64,000 bases of DNA from positions 62,001-126,000 of the forward strand of contig CBDDFS010000004.1 of NCBI GenBank assembly GCA_965227255.1, read 5' to 3'. The position numbers and the translations under genes are program-made. The notes under the pieces are model-generated. The model saw only the letters and a list, made by a program, of their open reading frames with translations. It ran no database searches and was not told the DNA's origin. The stretch's first letter is position 1. Each line of letters starts with the position of its first letter. This stretch comes from CBDDFS01 sp965227255 (GTDB taxonomy: Bacteria; Bacteroidota; Bacteroidia; Flavobacteriales_E; Vicingaceae). This document shows, one piece after another, positions 25,854 to 34,483 of the stretch.

Positions 25854-27508
25854 TTAGTTGAAGTATTCTTTTAATTCATCATCAAAATATTGTAGGGCAT
25901 TCTTGATTCCCAAAGGAAGTCCACCGCCCAAGGCACATAGTGAGCCAATTTCAAGCGTCTCCAGGAGATCATCCATCAGTTGCCTGTCAATTTTAAAATC
26001 TTCTTTTTGAGCCTTGGTAAGCATTTCTTTCCCTCTTGTTGAACCAATGCTGCATGGGAAACACTTTCCACAGGATTCAACAGCAGTGAATTCAAATAAA
26101 TGCTCCAGATATTGAACCATAGGAAAGGATTGAGGAATAGAAATTATACTGGCATGTCCTAAGAGGAATCCATTATTGGCAAAGGATTCAAAATCCAGGG
26201 TCAGATCCTCTATTTTCTCGACGGGAACAATACCGCCAAGCGGGCCACCAACGTGGATGGCCTTGATGTCTTCCTTAAATCCTCCTCCCATTTCATTGAT
26301 CACTTCATTCATAGGTGTGGCCATTACCACTTCCAACATGCCTGGTTTGTTGAAATAAGAGTCAAGACAAACCAATTTTGTACCGGTTGACCTTCCATTG
26401 CCAAGCTTTGCGTAATTATCCCCGCCTTTCTTAAGAATGTAATAAACACTGGCAGAAGTCTCAACATTATTCACGACTGTTGGCTTGTTGAATAAGCCTT
26501 CCTGGGTAGGGAAGGGTGGACGAACTCTAACTTCAGGTCTTTGTCCTTCAATTGAAGACAGGAGTGCCGTTTCTTCACCGCAGATGTATGCCCCGGCTCC
26601 TTCAATGATCTTAAATTCAAAATCAAATCCTTTACCATTGATGTTCTCTCCAAGCAGACCGAAGTCTCGGAATTTCTCTATTTCTTCTCCAATGACTTTA
26701 ATCGATTCGGGATACTCACCTCTGATGTAAAGAACTCCTCTGGATGCGCCAATTATGTAGCCGGCAATCATCATTCCAAAGAGAAGCAGATGAGGCTGTT
26801 CTTCCATGATATAGCGATCGCTGTAGGCTCCCGGATCACCTTCATCGGCATTACATACCACGAACTTCAGGTCAGCGTCGGTATTCTTACAAGATTCAAG
26901 TTTCAGTCCCATAGGAAAACCGGCACCACCTCGACCCCGAAGATTGGATTTCTTGATCTCATCCAACAAGTGGTCTCTGTCACCTGAAATACATTCCTTT
27001 AAAAAGCCGAAGAAGTCATCGAGATTTGGACGATCTGCAGTCAGGATTGCCTCCGGCGCATTGCATGAAACAGCATAATTGTCCTTATTGTCTTTTGATT
27101 TTCCCGAAAGTATATCGGCAATCTCGCCGTCAGACTTGGCTGAATAATTCTGTCCATCGTAGTGAAAAGCTCCATTTTCATGACACCTTCCAAGACAGCA
27201 CATGTGACCGATCTCCTCTTCCTTAAATTTCTTTGATAATTCATCATGAACCTTTTCCTGAGTGCCAGCGAGCAAGCATGCACTTCCATTACAGACATAG
27301 GTCTTAATACCTTCATTCTCTTTTTAAGAAAATCATAAAAGCTTACTGTACCGTGAACGTTGGCATCACCGACAAGGAAATCTTTGGCTAATTCCCTTGC
27401 CTTATCTGTTCCAACTGTCCCACTCTCTTTTGCGAGCTGCACGAGCTGCTCAAACAATGGATTTTCCAGGCCCTTCCTTCCGGCCAGCTTACTCAGGTTC
27501 TCTGACAT
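25854..27508 (-). pseudogene. Formate dehydrogenase diaphorase subunit (fused NuoE/NuoF type), frameshifted
   Basis: NADH-reducing partner of the catalytic subunit. An N-terminal thioredoxin-like 2Fe-2S domain (NuoE type, Cys pairs in CNGSAC and CCLGRC) is fused to a NuoF-type FMN/NAD/4Fe-4S domain (NLRGRGGAGFPMGLK, NADEGDPGAYSDR, ESCGKCFPCSIG). The frame breaks after about 61 codons at a run of five A on the minus strand (27321-27325); with six A the sequence continues LKKENEGIKTYVCNGSAC and the protein would be 551 residues. The downstream open frame has only a TTG (27275) inside the Fe-S domain as a start, so it is not a separate gene. It ends 10 bases before the catalytic subunit. Confidence 0.88.
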
Positions 27509-27577
27509 CTTCCAATAAAATCTATGAAAAATCTAAAGTACTAAAAATTCAAAGTGAGAAAGACAGAGAAAGAATCT

Positions 27578-28258
27578 TCATGGTTTCAGGAGAGGAAGAA
27601 GTACGATGGCATCTTCCTGTGAAATTGATTCTGATTCCGTGTAGCTTTTTACAATGTCGTAAGCTGTTCTTCCCTTTGAATCTGTTAATGTTTTATCAGC
27701 TCCTTTGTCCAGCAGTATTTTCACTTTATCAATTTCCGCATTTGATGCAGCGTACATGAGTGCAGAATATCCGCTTTTTAATTCCCGTTTGTTGAGATCA
27801 TTATTGTATTGAAGTATTTCATTGAAGATTTCAAGGCTTGAATGGGAAGCGCAACTCATGAGTAAAGTAAACCCGTAATCATTTAGGTCTGTATTCGGGT
27901 CAGCGCCATATTCAATCATGAGTGTCACTATTTCAAGTGATTCGTAGGCCGTGGCAGTGAAAAGAAAGTCGGTGTATTCTACTTTATCGCTCTCCAATAG
28001 ATATTTGACGGCTCCGGAATTCTGACTTCTTACGGCAACTGCCAGTGCAGAGAGAGAATATCTGCAGGGATCACCTGAAGTAAAGTAGTTGACATCTGCA
28101 CCGTTTTCCACAAGCTTCTTATACTTTCTAACCTTGTTTTTGTATATCGCCAGCATCAATTCTGACCAATCCTCTTTGCAATCGTCGTATCGCTGCTTAT
28201 GACCAAAACTTTGTAGTGTTAAAAAACTGGCAATGAGTACGATCAAATACCTATTCAT
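27578..28258 (-). CDS. Periplasmic ankyrin-repeat protein
   Basis: A 226-residue exported protein: signal peptide 1-19 (MNRYLIVLIASFLTLQSFG), then about five ankyrin repeats from residue 30 to 205 (for example LMLAIYKNKVRKYKKLVENGADVNY, TLMIEYGADPNTDLNDYGFTLLMSCA and KILLDKGADKTLTDSKGRTAYDIV). Ankyrin solenoids bind other proteins; the ligand is unknown. It is the last of three leftward genes (with the TPR/membrane and GldM-like genes), separated by 22 bases from the former, and lies just downstream of nothing else on its strand before the formate dehydrogenase operon. Confidence 0.85.
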   Translation of the reverse strand: MNRYLIVLIASFLTLQSFGHKQRYDDCKEDWSELMLAIYKNKVRKYKKLVENGADVNYFTSGDPCRYSLSALAVAVRSQNSGAVKYLLESDKVEYTDFLFTATAYESLEIVTLMIEYGADPNTDLNDYGFTLLMSCASHSSLEIFNEILQYNNDLNKRELKSGYSALMYAASNAEIDKVKILLDKGADKTLTDSKGRTAYDIVKSYTESESISQEDAIVLLPLLKP

Positions 28259-28280
28259 TAGATGAAAGTCAGAAAATTGG

Positions 28281-28895
28281 TTATTTCTTCTTTAAAACGT
28301 AGATATAGAACTCTGAGTATAAGGCCAGAGCAAAAATCAGGGCGCCAAAGTACTGGGTGTATATTCCAATTTCTACATCAAAGTAGTCTGGACCAAAGTA
28401 TGTATAGAATAGCCATGCCCACAATACCCACCACAGGATTCGGCTGTATTTTCTTACTCGGCTGGATCTCGATCCATTGTACCAGTTCTTATATCGATCA
28501 TTGTCGGGATATTTTTCAAGTAAGGTTCCAAAAACCTTTATGGCTTCATCGTATTCCTCGGTGTCATGCAATGCAGTCCCATATGTCCACAATAAATGTT
28601 CTTTAAGGTCTATACTCATACAAGAATCGAGACCGCCGTTTTTTTCGGCAAGATCCATTGCTTCTCTGATAATCTTCTTTCCACGACTTAAACTCCCGTT
28701 CAGGACCAAAGAGATGCCAAATTCGCTCAGCATGGTCGTCTTGATTCGTCCTTCTTCACCTTCGCTGGGAATATTCATAACAAAAATGATATTGTCATCC
28801 ATGAATTCTGTGAAAAGGCGATGACTGGAATTGATCTTTTCCGTGTAATCATCGAAGAATTCTTCAAGGTTCTTGTATGTCTTTTGTGCATTCAA
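28281..28895 (-). CDS. Membrane protein with TPR-like domain and two C-terminal spans
   Basis: Not a recognised family. An N-terminal helical region (about 130 residues) ends in a TPR-like motif (TYGTALHDTEEYDEAIKVFGTLLEKYP), followed by a basic segment (SRSSRVRKYSR) and two hydrophobic spans (ILWWVLWAWLFYTYFG and YFGALIFALALYSEFYIYVL) with a KKK tail. I place the start at TTG 28895, 8 bases after the upstream stop; a GTG at 28952 would overlap the upstream gene by 50 bases. Start choice is not secure. It may position the helical domain at the inner face of the membrane. Confidence 0.6.
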   Translation of the reverse strand: MNAQKTYKNLEEFFDDYTEKINSSHRLFTEFMDDNIIFVMNIPSEGEEGRIKTTMLSEFGISLVLNGSLSRGKKIIREAMDLAEKNGGLDSCMSIDLKEHLLWTYGTALHDTEEYDEAIKVFGTLLEKYPDNDRYKNWYNGSRSSRVRKYSRILWWVLWAWLFYTYFGPDYFDVEIGIYTQYFGALIFALALYSEFYIYVLKKK

Positions 28896-28902
28896 TAGAC
28901 TA

Positions 28903-29754
28903 CTACTTAACGTGAATTTCTTTCCAAAAAGGAAATTGAAGTGTAGTGACACCTGGCACCTTATAGTATAATATTCCCGAAATCATCTTTTTACCCGGTG
29001 AATTGAATTTCTTGTCGACAGCAAAACAATCCTTCTCAGTATCATATTGAATTGTGTCTGTGTCACCTGAGAATGTATAGGCATAGTATCCCGATTCATT
29101 TTCATTTTCTGTTAGTTCGCCCAGAACTACGAAGTTATTTGAAATAGTATCAGACGCAGCCATTACTATTCTGACCTCCATTTCTTGATTTTTTGTGATT
29201 TCAGATTTCTCAGTCAGAACTACGGCTTCCATTTTATTGGATCGAAAAGCTCCGGCTGTCCAATAGTTCCGCCATAGATCGAGCATGAAGGATTCGATCT
29301 GTAGAATGACATTTTTCCATTGTGTTCGAGTGTAGTCAGAAACATACATGAAATCATCTTTATTGGCTTCATAGGACATCAATTCTTTGATGATATCGGA
29401 TGGATATTGAGTTGTCCAGCTTTGGTCACTTTTAAGCTTGTCTAAAAATCGCTGGTAATATGCGTTCACAGTTTCGTATTCACTTTCTGTATTATCCAGT
29501 TCATTTACCAACTCCGTTGTCAGCAATCTATATGATTCTAGCGTTGCAAACTGATCTTTCATTCCAGGATGCACAATATCTTCAGAATATCTTTTTGCCC
29601 ATTCAAAGGAATTTTTATTGGCCTCGGTCAGGTAATCATTGTACTTCTTTTGGAAGGCTGAATTATATTCGATGCTCCGATCATAAGGATATTCACAGCC
29701 ATTGTGGATCAGAGCCAGCATTGAAATCAAGCATATCAGAGGTATTGTCTTCAT
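28903..29754 (-). CDS. Lipoprotein with GldM-like C-terminal region
   Basis: A 283-residue lipoprotein. From the Met at 29754, a signal peptide ends at a lipobox-like LIHNGC, so Cys21 would be lipidated. The N-terminal two thirds are helical (FQKKYNDYLTEANKNSFEWAK, LTTELVNELDNTESEYETVN). The C-terminal 100 residues are beta-rich (KMEAVVLTEKSEITKNQEMEV, then KKMISGILYYKVPG and FPFWKEIHVK), with a pattern like the repeated middle domains of GldM, the T9SS and gliding motor protein. This is a weak family match by eye; a true GldM has an N-terminal membrane helix and no lipobox. Function unknown. Confidence 0.6.
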   Translation of the reverse strand: MKTIPLICLISMLALIHNGCEYPYDRSIEYNSAFQKKYNDYLTEANKNSFEWAKRYSEDIVHPGMKDQFATLESYRLLTTELVNELDNTESEYETVNAYYQRFLDKLKSDQSWTTQYPSDIIKELMSYEANKDDFMYVSDYTRTQWKNVILQIESFMLDLWRNYWTAGAFRSNKMEAVVLTEKSEITKNQEMEVRIVMAASDTISNNFVVLGELTENENESGYYAYTFSGDTDTIQYDTEKDCFAVDKKFNSPGKKMISGILYYKVPGVTTLQFPFWKEIHVK

Positions 29755-29892
29755 AGGTTTGGCCGTAGGGTTTTGTGTAAATATAAGTAAGCGTATAAAC
29801 ATAAAGCATATGCCAAGTCAAGATGGTTTAAACTGCTTTATTAGTCGCTCATTTAATTTCATTTAGTCCTACCTTTATCCCACCAAAGTAAG

Positions 29893-30735
29893 ATGAAGCA
29901 GGCCGTAACTCCAGCAGATGTAGAGAAGTATTCCGGTAAGTCGATTGAAGACGAGAAGGATCTTGTGGTCACCGAAGAACCATTGGAGATCAGATTGAAG
30001 TACTTCGATGGGATTGATTTCCGTGAACGCAGATTGGCCGTAACCATGCGTACTCCGGGTCATGATTTCGAACTGGCTTATGGATTTCTTTTAAGCGAAG
30101 GAATTGTCTCTGGTCCCGATGAAGTTCATAAGATCTTTTACTGTGAAGAGATCAAAGATGAGATGGAGGAAGGTAATGTAGTAATAGTCCATCTGGACAA
30201 AAAGAAGATATACGGAGATGACCTCTTTAATCGAAATTTCTATATGAACTCCTCATGTGGTGTATGTGGTAAATCATCCATTGAATCAATTGAGGCCATG
30301 TGTGATCTGACCAAACTAGGGTCGGGTCCAAATGTGAAAGTAGAAACCATATCCAAATTACCGGATATTGCCGCTCAGGATCAATCGGTATTTAAATTTA
30401 CCGGAGGTATTCACGCATCCGCATTATTTAATGAAGACGGAGATCTGGAAATCATTCGGGAGGATGTTGGCAGGCATAACGCCCTCGACAAACTGATCGG
30501 TGCCAGGACGATTGAAGGCAAGTCGAATGAAAATTCTATTCTCTTTATCAGCGGACGAGCCGGCTTTGAATTGGTTCAGAAAACCGTTATGGCGGGTATA
30601 CCTGTTCTCGTTGCTGTTGGCGCTCCGAGCAGTCTGGCCGTGGACCTGGCTAGACAATTTAATCTGACGCTTATCGGTTTCGCCCGAGGAGGTAAATTCA
30701 ATGTTTATTCAGCAGGAAAGAGGATCATTAACTAG
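29893..30735 (+). CDS. fdhD: Formate dehydrogenase accessory sulfurtransferase
   Basis: Transfers sulfur from a cysteine desulfurase to the Mo cofactor of formate dehydrogenase, making the sulfido ligand needed for activity. The CxxC motif is Cys122/Cys125 in NSSCGVCGK, and the downstream FTGGIHASALF, REDVGRHNALDKLIG, SGRAGFELVQK and GAPSSLAVDLA blocks are all present. At 280 residues it is full length and intact. It lies 2.4 kb from the frameshifted formate dehydrogenase genes, in the opposite direction, and overlaps the convergent T9SS gene by 4 bases. Its integrity suggests that a formate dehydrogenase is, or recently was, in use. Confidence 0.97.
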   Translation: MKQAVTPADVEKYSGKSIEDEKDLVVTEEPLEIRLKYFDGIDFRERRLAVTMRTPGHDFELAYGFLLSEGIVSGPDEVHKIFYCEEIKDEMEEGNVVIVHLDKKKIYGDDLFNRNFYMNSSCGVCGKSSIESIEAMCDLTKLGSGPNVKVETISKLPDIAAQDQSVFKFTGGIHASALFNEDGDLEIIREDVGRHNALDKLIGARTIEGKSNENSILFISGRAGFELVQKTVMAGIPVLVAVGAPSSLAVDLARQFNLTLIGFARGGKFNVYSAGKRIIN

Positions 30736-31790
30736 TCAGACTTCACAACACGAAGACTTTGAATCAATTCTCCCTTATCATTGATTATCTGAACAACGAA
30801 CAATCCAGCAGGCCAGTCTGTGACATTCAAATTGACAGGGGACTTATTTAATCTCCCCTGTGCATAGACCTTTCCATTGAGATCTCTGATTCGGTAAAGG
30901 TTGCTGGAAGCTTGTTTTGATTGAATAGTTAGTTGGTCTGATACGGGATTGGGGAACACCTTCCAATCGGATTCATTCGAGTATTTAACTATTGAAAGAA
31001 TATCTCTGACCACAATCTTGAAATTTGTGCTGTCTGCACAGCCATTTGTGTCGGTGCCTACAACACGGAAGGTTGATGTTGAGTCAGGCCAGGCAAGAAT
31101 TGTATCTCCTGTATTTGCAGAGAATGGGCCTGTGCTTGGTTTCCAATTATAAGTGAATGCACCGCTAGCTGCAATTCGTAAGGTGTCATCAGGAGTGATG
31201 GTATCTTCCGACAAAGAAACAGCAATTGTCGGGTAGTTAAAAACATTCAAATATGCTTTAACACTGTCAGAGAAACTGCAGTATGGATCAGAATAAAAAT
31301 AAGTGATCTCATGCTGGCCAACGCCTGCATTGAAAGGATCAAAAGTCATTGAATCGTTAATGGTTACACCTCTATACCATCCTCCTGTTGGGATTCCAGA
31401 ATTCAATACCACCGGATCATCTCTCCAGCACAAGCTAGGGAGTGGGTCCATGGTGACTGAAGAAGGTGAGTGTGCCGTCACAATTACACTGTCTGTTGCC
31501 GATCGACCATTGGCATCTGTGATATGCAGATAATACTTTGTTGTGACAGCAGGCCAGACGTAAGGCTGCGCAATGGTATTGTTGGAAATGTTCGTATTTG
31601 GAGTCCACGTTATTGTCAGCGGAGGCATGGCAAAACTGGAAATCGGATTGTCGCCGATCTGCACGCTGTCATTCGGACAAACTGCCGTATCAGGACCTGC
31701 ATGAGCCTGAATGCCTAATTGAGCCTTTGCAGAGAAAAAGGAAAGATGAAAAATGAAAAATGAAAGAACGGTGATAAAAAGTGATCTCAT
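30732..31790 (-). CDS. Secreted T9SS cargo protein with Ig-like domains
   Basis: A 352-residue exported protein starting at the Met at 31790 (an upstream Met at 31850 has no signal peptide in front). Signal peptide with repeated FHLSFF-type residues, then PKD/Ig-like beta units (ITWTPNTNISNNTIAQPYVW, TKYYLHITDANGRSATDSVIV; FTYNWKPSTGPFSANTGDTILAW, FRVVGTDTNGCADSTNFKIVV) and a type A C-terminal sorting domain ending WPAGLFVVQIINDKGELIQS. Four 7-bp repeats lie in the signal-peptide codons (31739-31766), where unit gain or loss would break the frame. Probably a surface protein; ligand unknown. Confidence 0.85.
   Translation of the reverse strand: MRSLFITVLSFFIFHLSFFSAKAQLGIQAHAGPDTAVCPNDSVQIGDNPISSFAMPPLTITWTPNTNISNNTIAQPYVWPAVTTKYYLHITDANGRSATDSVIVTAHSPSSVTMDPLPSLCWRDDPVVLNSGIPTGGWYRGVTINDSMTFDPFNAGVGQHEITYFYSDPYCSFSDSVKAYLNVFNYPTIAVSLSEDTITPDDTLRIAASGAFTYNWKPSTGPFSANTGDTILAWPDSTSTFRVVGTDTNGCADSTNFKIVVRDILSIVKYSNESDWKVFPNPVSDQLTIQSKQASSNLYRIRDLNGKVYAQGRLNKSPVNLNVTDWPAGLFVVQIINDKGELIQSLRVVKSD
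31739..31766 (-). repeat. Heptamer array inside signal-peptide codons
   Basis: On the minus strand four adjacent 7-bp units, CTTTCAT, TTTTCAT, TTTTCAT, CTTTCCT, in the hydrophobic core of the signal peptide of the T9SS gene. Seven is not a multiple of three, so a unit change would shift the frame. Confidence 0.7.
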
Positions 31791-31910
31791 GATATCAAAT
31801 GTAAAGAATATCAGGAATTTATAATTCCATACTAATTCTTCACAATGCATAGTTTATATAATGTAAACGTGAGCTTTCCGTTTTCCGGGAAAACCCTTAA
31901 GTTTGTGTAG

Positions 31911-32936
31911 ATGCCGAGAATTCTAATCCTTTTCACCTTAACAGGACTTGCTTTAATATCAGCTGTACCTAAAAAAACAGTTGAAAAAAGTAATGAAGTG
32001 CTCAGTATTGTCAATATCGACGAGAACAGGTGGCAGAGCTTCATCTACGATGCTCAGCTATACGAACAGAGGGTAGATACCTTTGCTAAGATCCAATTTT
32101 GGTCAATGATCATGTCAACAAGCGACGACTGGATGATCATTAATCAAGCTCAGAACAGACGAGTACTTGATATGGTGACCTTCGATGATTGGGACAAATT
32201 AGAGGAAGATCAGAAAGAAGATTACAGGAAGCTATTAAGAGAGGAATATTGCCTTCCGGAAGATGAGCGAATTTATGTGACACGGGGCAAATCTCAATTT
32301 TACCAATTCAGAAAGGCCATGCCCTCCATTGACAGAGGAATAGAGGTTTTCATTGATGAAGAAGTGGATCCCTGGTATGCGCAAAGCATTTTACTGATTG
32401 AAAGTCCGGGAAAACTCATGAAATCACCGGATGGAGCATTAGGTTCCTTCCAGCTTATGAGCAAGGTGGCCAGAAAGTTCGGGTTGAGAGTCGATAGTGA
32501 AGTGGATGAAAGAGAAGATTTCGATCGTTCAGCATATGGTGCCTCTCAATTAATCAAAACAATATGTCTTCCATATGCAAGGGAAATGATGGCCGACAGG
32601 GGAGTGGAGTACGAAGAAACTGAGCTATGGTTCAGACTCCTTGTTCTGCATATTTATCATGCCGGAGCTTATAATGTCAAGAGTGCACTGAAAGAAATTG
32701 ATGATTCATATGCAGGAATGGATATGATCAAGAAGCTCTGGGAAACGGAATCGAAAGGTTTTAAGAATGCATCACAGAATTACAGTCAGGTATGTCTGGC
32801 CTCCTTGCTTCAGCTCGACAATCTCATTCATGAGTCGTGCGTCATCTATCATTCTTCAGATGTACCCGTGATATCGGATAAAGCCTATCCTGAAGGCTCG
32901 GTTTACAGCTCTGTCGCTGAGAAATCAAATCCCTGA
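31911..32936 (+). CDS. Lytic transglycosylase-like SLT-domain protein
   Basis: A 341-residue exported protein (hydrophobic signal 1-19) with a C-terminal lysozyme-like domain. The catalytic Glu is E164 in ILLIESPG, followed by PDGALGSFQLMSKVARKFGLRVDSEVDERED and AGAYNVKSAL, which parallel MltD-type transglycosylases that cleave peptidoglycan with anhydro-sugar formation. Residues 30-140 are helical and unassigned. There is no lipobox and no LysM domain. The usual AYNAGPG motif reads AYNVKSA, a mild departure. A perfect -7-like TAAGTTTG lies 5 bases before the ATG, too close for a normal leader. Activity is inferred, not shown. Confidence 0.78.
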   Translation: MPRILILFTLTGLALISAVPKKTVEKSNEVLSIVNIDENRWQSFIYDAQLYEQRVDTFAKIQFWSMIMSTSDDWMIINQAQNRRVLDMVTFDDWDKLEEDQKEDYRKLLREEYCLPEDERIYVTRGKSQFYQFRKAMPSIDRGIEVFIDEEVDPWYAQSILLIESPGKLMKSPDGALGSFQLMSKVARKFGLRVDSEVDEREDFDRSAYGASQLIKTICLPYAREMMADRGVEYEETELWFRLLVLHIYHAGAYNVKSALKEIDDSYAGMDMIKKLWETESKGFKNASQNYSQVCLASLLQLDNLIHESCVIYHSSDVPVISDKAYPEGSVYSSVAEKSNP

Positions 32937-32938
32937 TA

Positions 32939-32966
32939 GATCTCCGATTTCCGATCTCCGATTTTC
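32939..32966. repeat. Heptamer array (GATCTCC family)
   Basis: Four adjacent 7-bp units, GATCTCC, GATTTCC, GATCTCC, GATTTTC, starting just after the transglycosylase stop. A perfect 14-bp palindrome GTTCAAATTTGAAC follows at 32970-32983. Confidence 0.75.
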
Positions 32967-32990
32967 AAAGTTCAAATTTGAACAAATTTC

Positions 32991-33025
32991 GTTAATCGTT
33001 AATCGTTAATCGTTAATCGTCAATC
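32991..33025. repeat. Heptamer array (GTTAATC family) reaching a stop codon
   Basis: Four exact GTTAATC units (32991-33018) and a fifth, GTCAATC, whose last bases are part of the stop codon of the DUF5777 gene (33024-33026). Confidence 0.85.
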
Positions 33026-33935
33026 ACCATTCTTCCTCTTCTTCATAATCCTTCCTGTCTTTTGGACGATAGATTACAAAAGAACGGTATAGATTGAAGG
33101 CAAGACGAACATCTCCTTCTGACCATTTACCTATGGTTTCAGCCATAAAGTATGGTTCTTGTATTGCCTGGGCATTCGTGACATAGAGTTGAAAAACATG
33201 ACCTCCGGTTTCAATGTCGAATCCAATGTTCAGTGCGTCTTCGAAGTTCTCCGATGTATGTCCTGGAACAAGCCAGAAATATTCAAAGTTGAACGACACC
33301 CTGTTGCTTATCTTCACTCTTCCGGCCGGGGCAATAGTAATCACGTCATGCTCTTCTTCTGAGGTAGCCACCAAGTTACGATGAACTAAGGATGACGTCA
33401 ATTGAATTGATATACGTTCCGAAAATTTTCTGGCCATGATGACCTGATTCAGGTAGGAAAACCGACTGCTTTCATGATTATCCCGATCGGGTTCGCTCCA
33501 TTTGGTTGAATTGTAAAAGACGCCTCCGTTGTAGGTTAGGGTCAAAGGCATTTTCTTCTTGCCTTTGCTTTGTCTTAGGATCCTGATCTTGGTAGTACCA
33601 TCAAAGGTCTTTTTGTAAGAAGCTCTTCCAATTCCAATGGTCCACCATTCTTTTAAACCATAGTCAAACCCAAGTCGAATATTCGCCTGATCCAAGCCCC
33701 AAAGTTCATATGCTCCACCATTTACCGGTCCAAATTGATGCTGAACCATGAAGGCCAGGTTTCCCACCTTTGTCTGCTCCACAGATTGTCCCAGAATGAC
33801 CTTAGTAGCCTTGAATGTCGCAGTGGTATAATCAGTGGTTTCTTCTTCGTCAAACATCGACAGCAAATCATCCTGCGCATAGTTGCCTAATGAAATTGAA
33901 AGAAAGACGAGAAGGAAGGTGTAAAATTTCAGCAT
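33024..33935 (-). CDS. DUF5777-family outer-membrane beta-barrel protein
   Basis: A 303-residue exported barrel protein. Signal peptide 1-20 (cleavage before QDDLL), an acidic linker (LLSMFDEEETTDYT), then the family pattern KATKVILGQSVEQTKVGNLAFMVQHQFG and repeated amphipathic strands ending in YRPKDRKDYEEEEEW. DUF5777 proteins are predicted outer-membrane barrels found with YceI and c-type heme proteins in Bacteroidota (family knowledge). It is the last gene of the five-gene operon; its ATG shares a base with the YceI stop (TAATG). Whether it is a pore or a docking barrel is unknown. Confidence 0.85.
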   Translation of the reverse strand: MLKFYTFLLVFLSISLGNYAQDDLLSMFDEEETTDYTTATFKATKVILGQSVEQTKVGNLAFMVQHQFGPVNGGAYELWGLDQANIRLGFDYGLKEWWTIGIGRASYKKTFDGTTKIRILRQSKGKKKMPLTLTYNGGVFYNSTKWSEPDRDNHESSRFSYLNQVIMARKFSERISIQLTSSLVHRNLVATSEEEHDVITIAPAGRVKISNRVSFNFEYFWLVPGHTSENFEDALNIGFDIETGGHVFQLYVTNAQAIQEPYFMAETIGKWSEGDVRLAFNLYRSFVIYRPKDRKDYEEEEEW

Positions 33936-34483
33936 TAATTGAGTTTTGAAAGTTTGACATCAACACTTACCTCAATTTCATCCGCAATATTGTCTGCCAC
34001 GGCATTCGGAATTTTAATTTCATAATCCTCCGGTTTCACCATAATTGTTGCCAATCCCTGAATACCCTTATCCGAAACAATAAACTTTCCATTTTCACTT
34101 ACTTCCTTACTCACTCCATGAATGGTAAGTGTTCCGGACAATTTCACATCGTATTCACCATTCTTTTTTAAGTTCAGATCCCCCAGATTTTCCACCTTTC
34201 CAGAAAATGTTGCATTCGGAATTTTGTCAGATTCCATGTAGTTCTCGTTGAAATGCTCCTGCATCAATGCCTTTTCAAACTGAAAAGATTTGATGAGCAC
34301 TTTAAATACCATATTGCCGTTCGACGCATCAAATGCGCTATTTACTTGTTTGTTGTGAGCTTCAATGTCCTCCATGGGTGTTGAGGAATAGAATTTGATG
34401 TGTCCATTTTTCGTAACATATTTCTGTCCAAAGCTTAACGCTGAGACACTGAGAAATAGAGAAAGAAGAGTTAGTCTGATCAT
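33935..34483 (-). CDS. YceI-family periplasmic protein
   Basis: A 182-residue exported lipocalin-like protein. Signal peptide 1-19 (cleavage near SFGQ-K), then the YceI pattern: NGHIKFYSSTPMEDIEAHNK, FKVLIKSFQFEKALMQEHFNENYMESDKIP and GTLTIHGVSKEV near the end. YceI proteins bind isoprenoid lipids such as quinones (family knowledge), which makes a redox or lipid carrier role possible here. It is immediately after the OB-fold gene (TAA-ATG) and shares one base with the DUF5777 start. Single-domain, full length. Confidence 0.93.
   Translation of the reverse strand: MIRLTLLSLFLSVSALSFGQKYVTKNGHIKFYSSTPMEDIEAHNKQVNSAFDASNGNMVFKVLIKSFQFEKALMQEHFNENYMESDKIPNATFSGKVENLGDLNLKKNGEYDVKLSGTLTIHGVSKEVSENGKFIVSDKGIQGLATIMVKPEDYEIKIPNAVADNIADEIEVSVDVKLSKLN

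Noticed and set aside
27041..27275. Diaphorase starting as a separate gene at TTG 27275
   Set aside because: This start lies inside the 2Fe-2S domain between its cysteine pairs; upstream codons in the same frame encode the missing Cys motif.
27321..27330. Programmed -1 frameshift (dnaX-like) in the diaphorase gene
   Set aside because: The run is T-AAA-AAG, a poor slippery site for the P-site tRNA, and I see no convincing stimulatory hairpin; the catalytic subunit break needs the opposite direction, so one mechanism does not explain both.
32939..33025. CRISPR array
   Set aside because: Units are 7 bp, contiguous and without spacers; no cas genes in the window.
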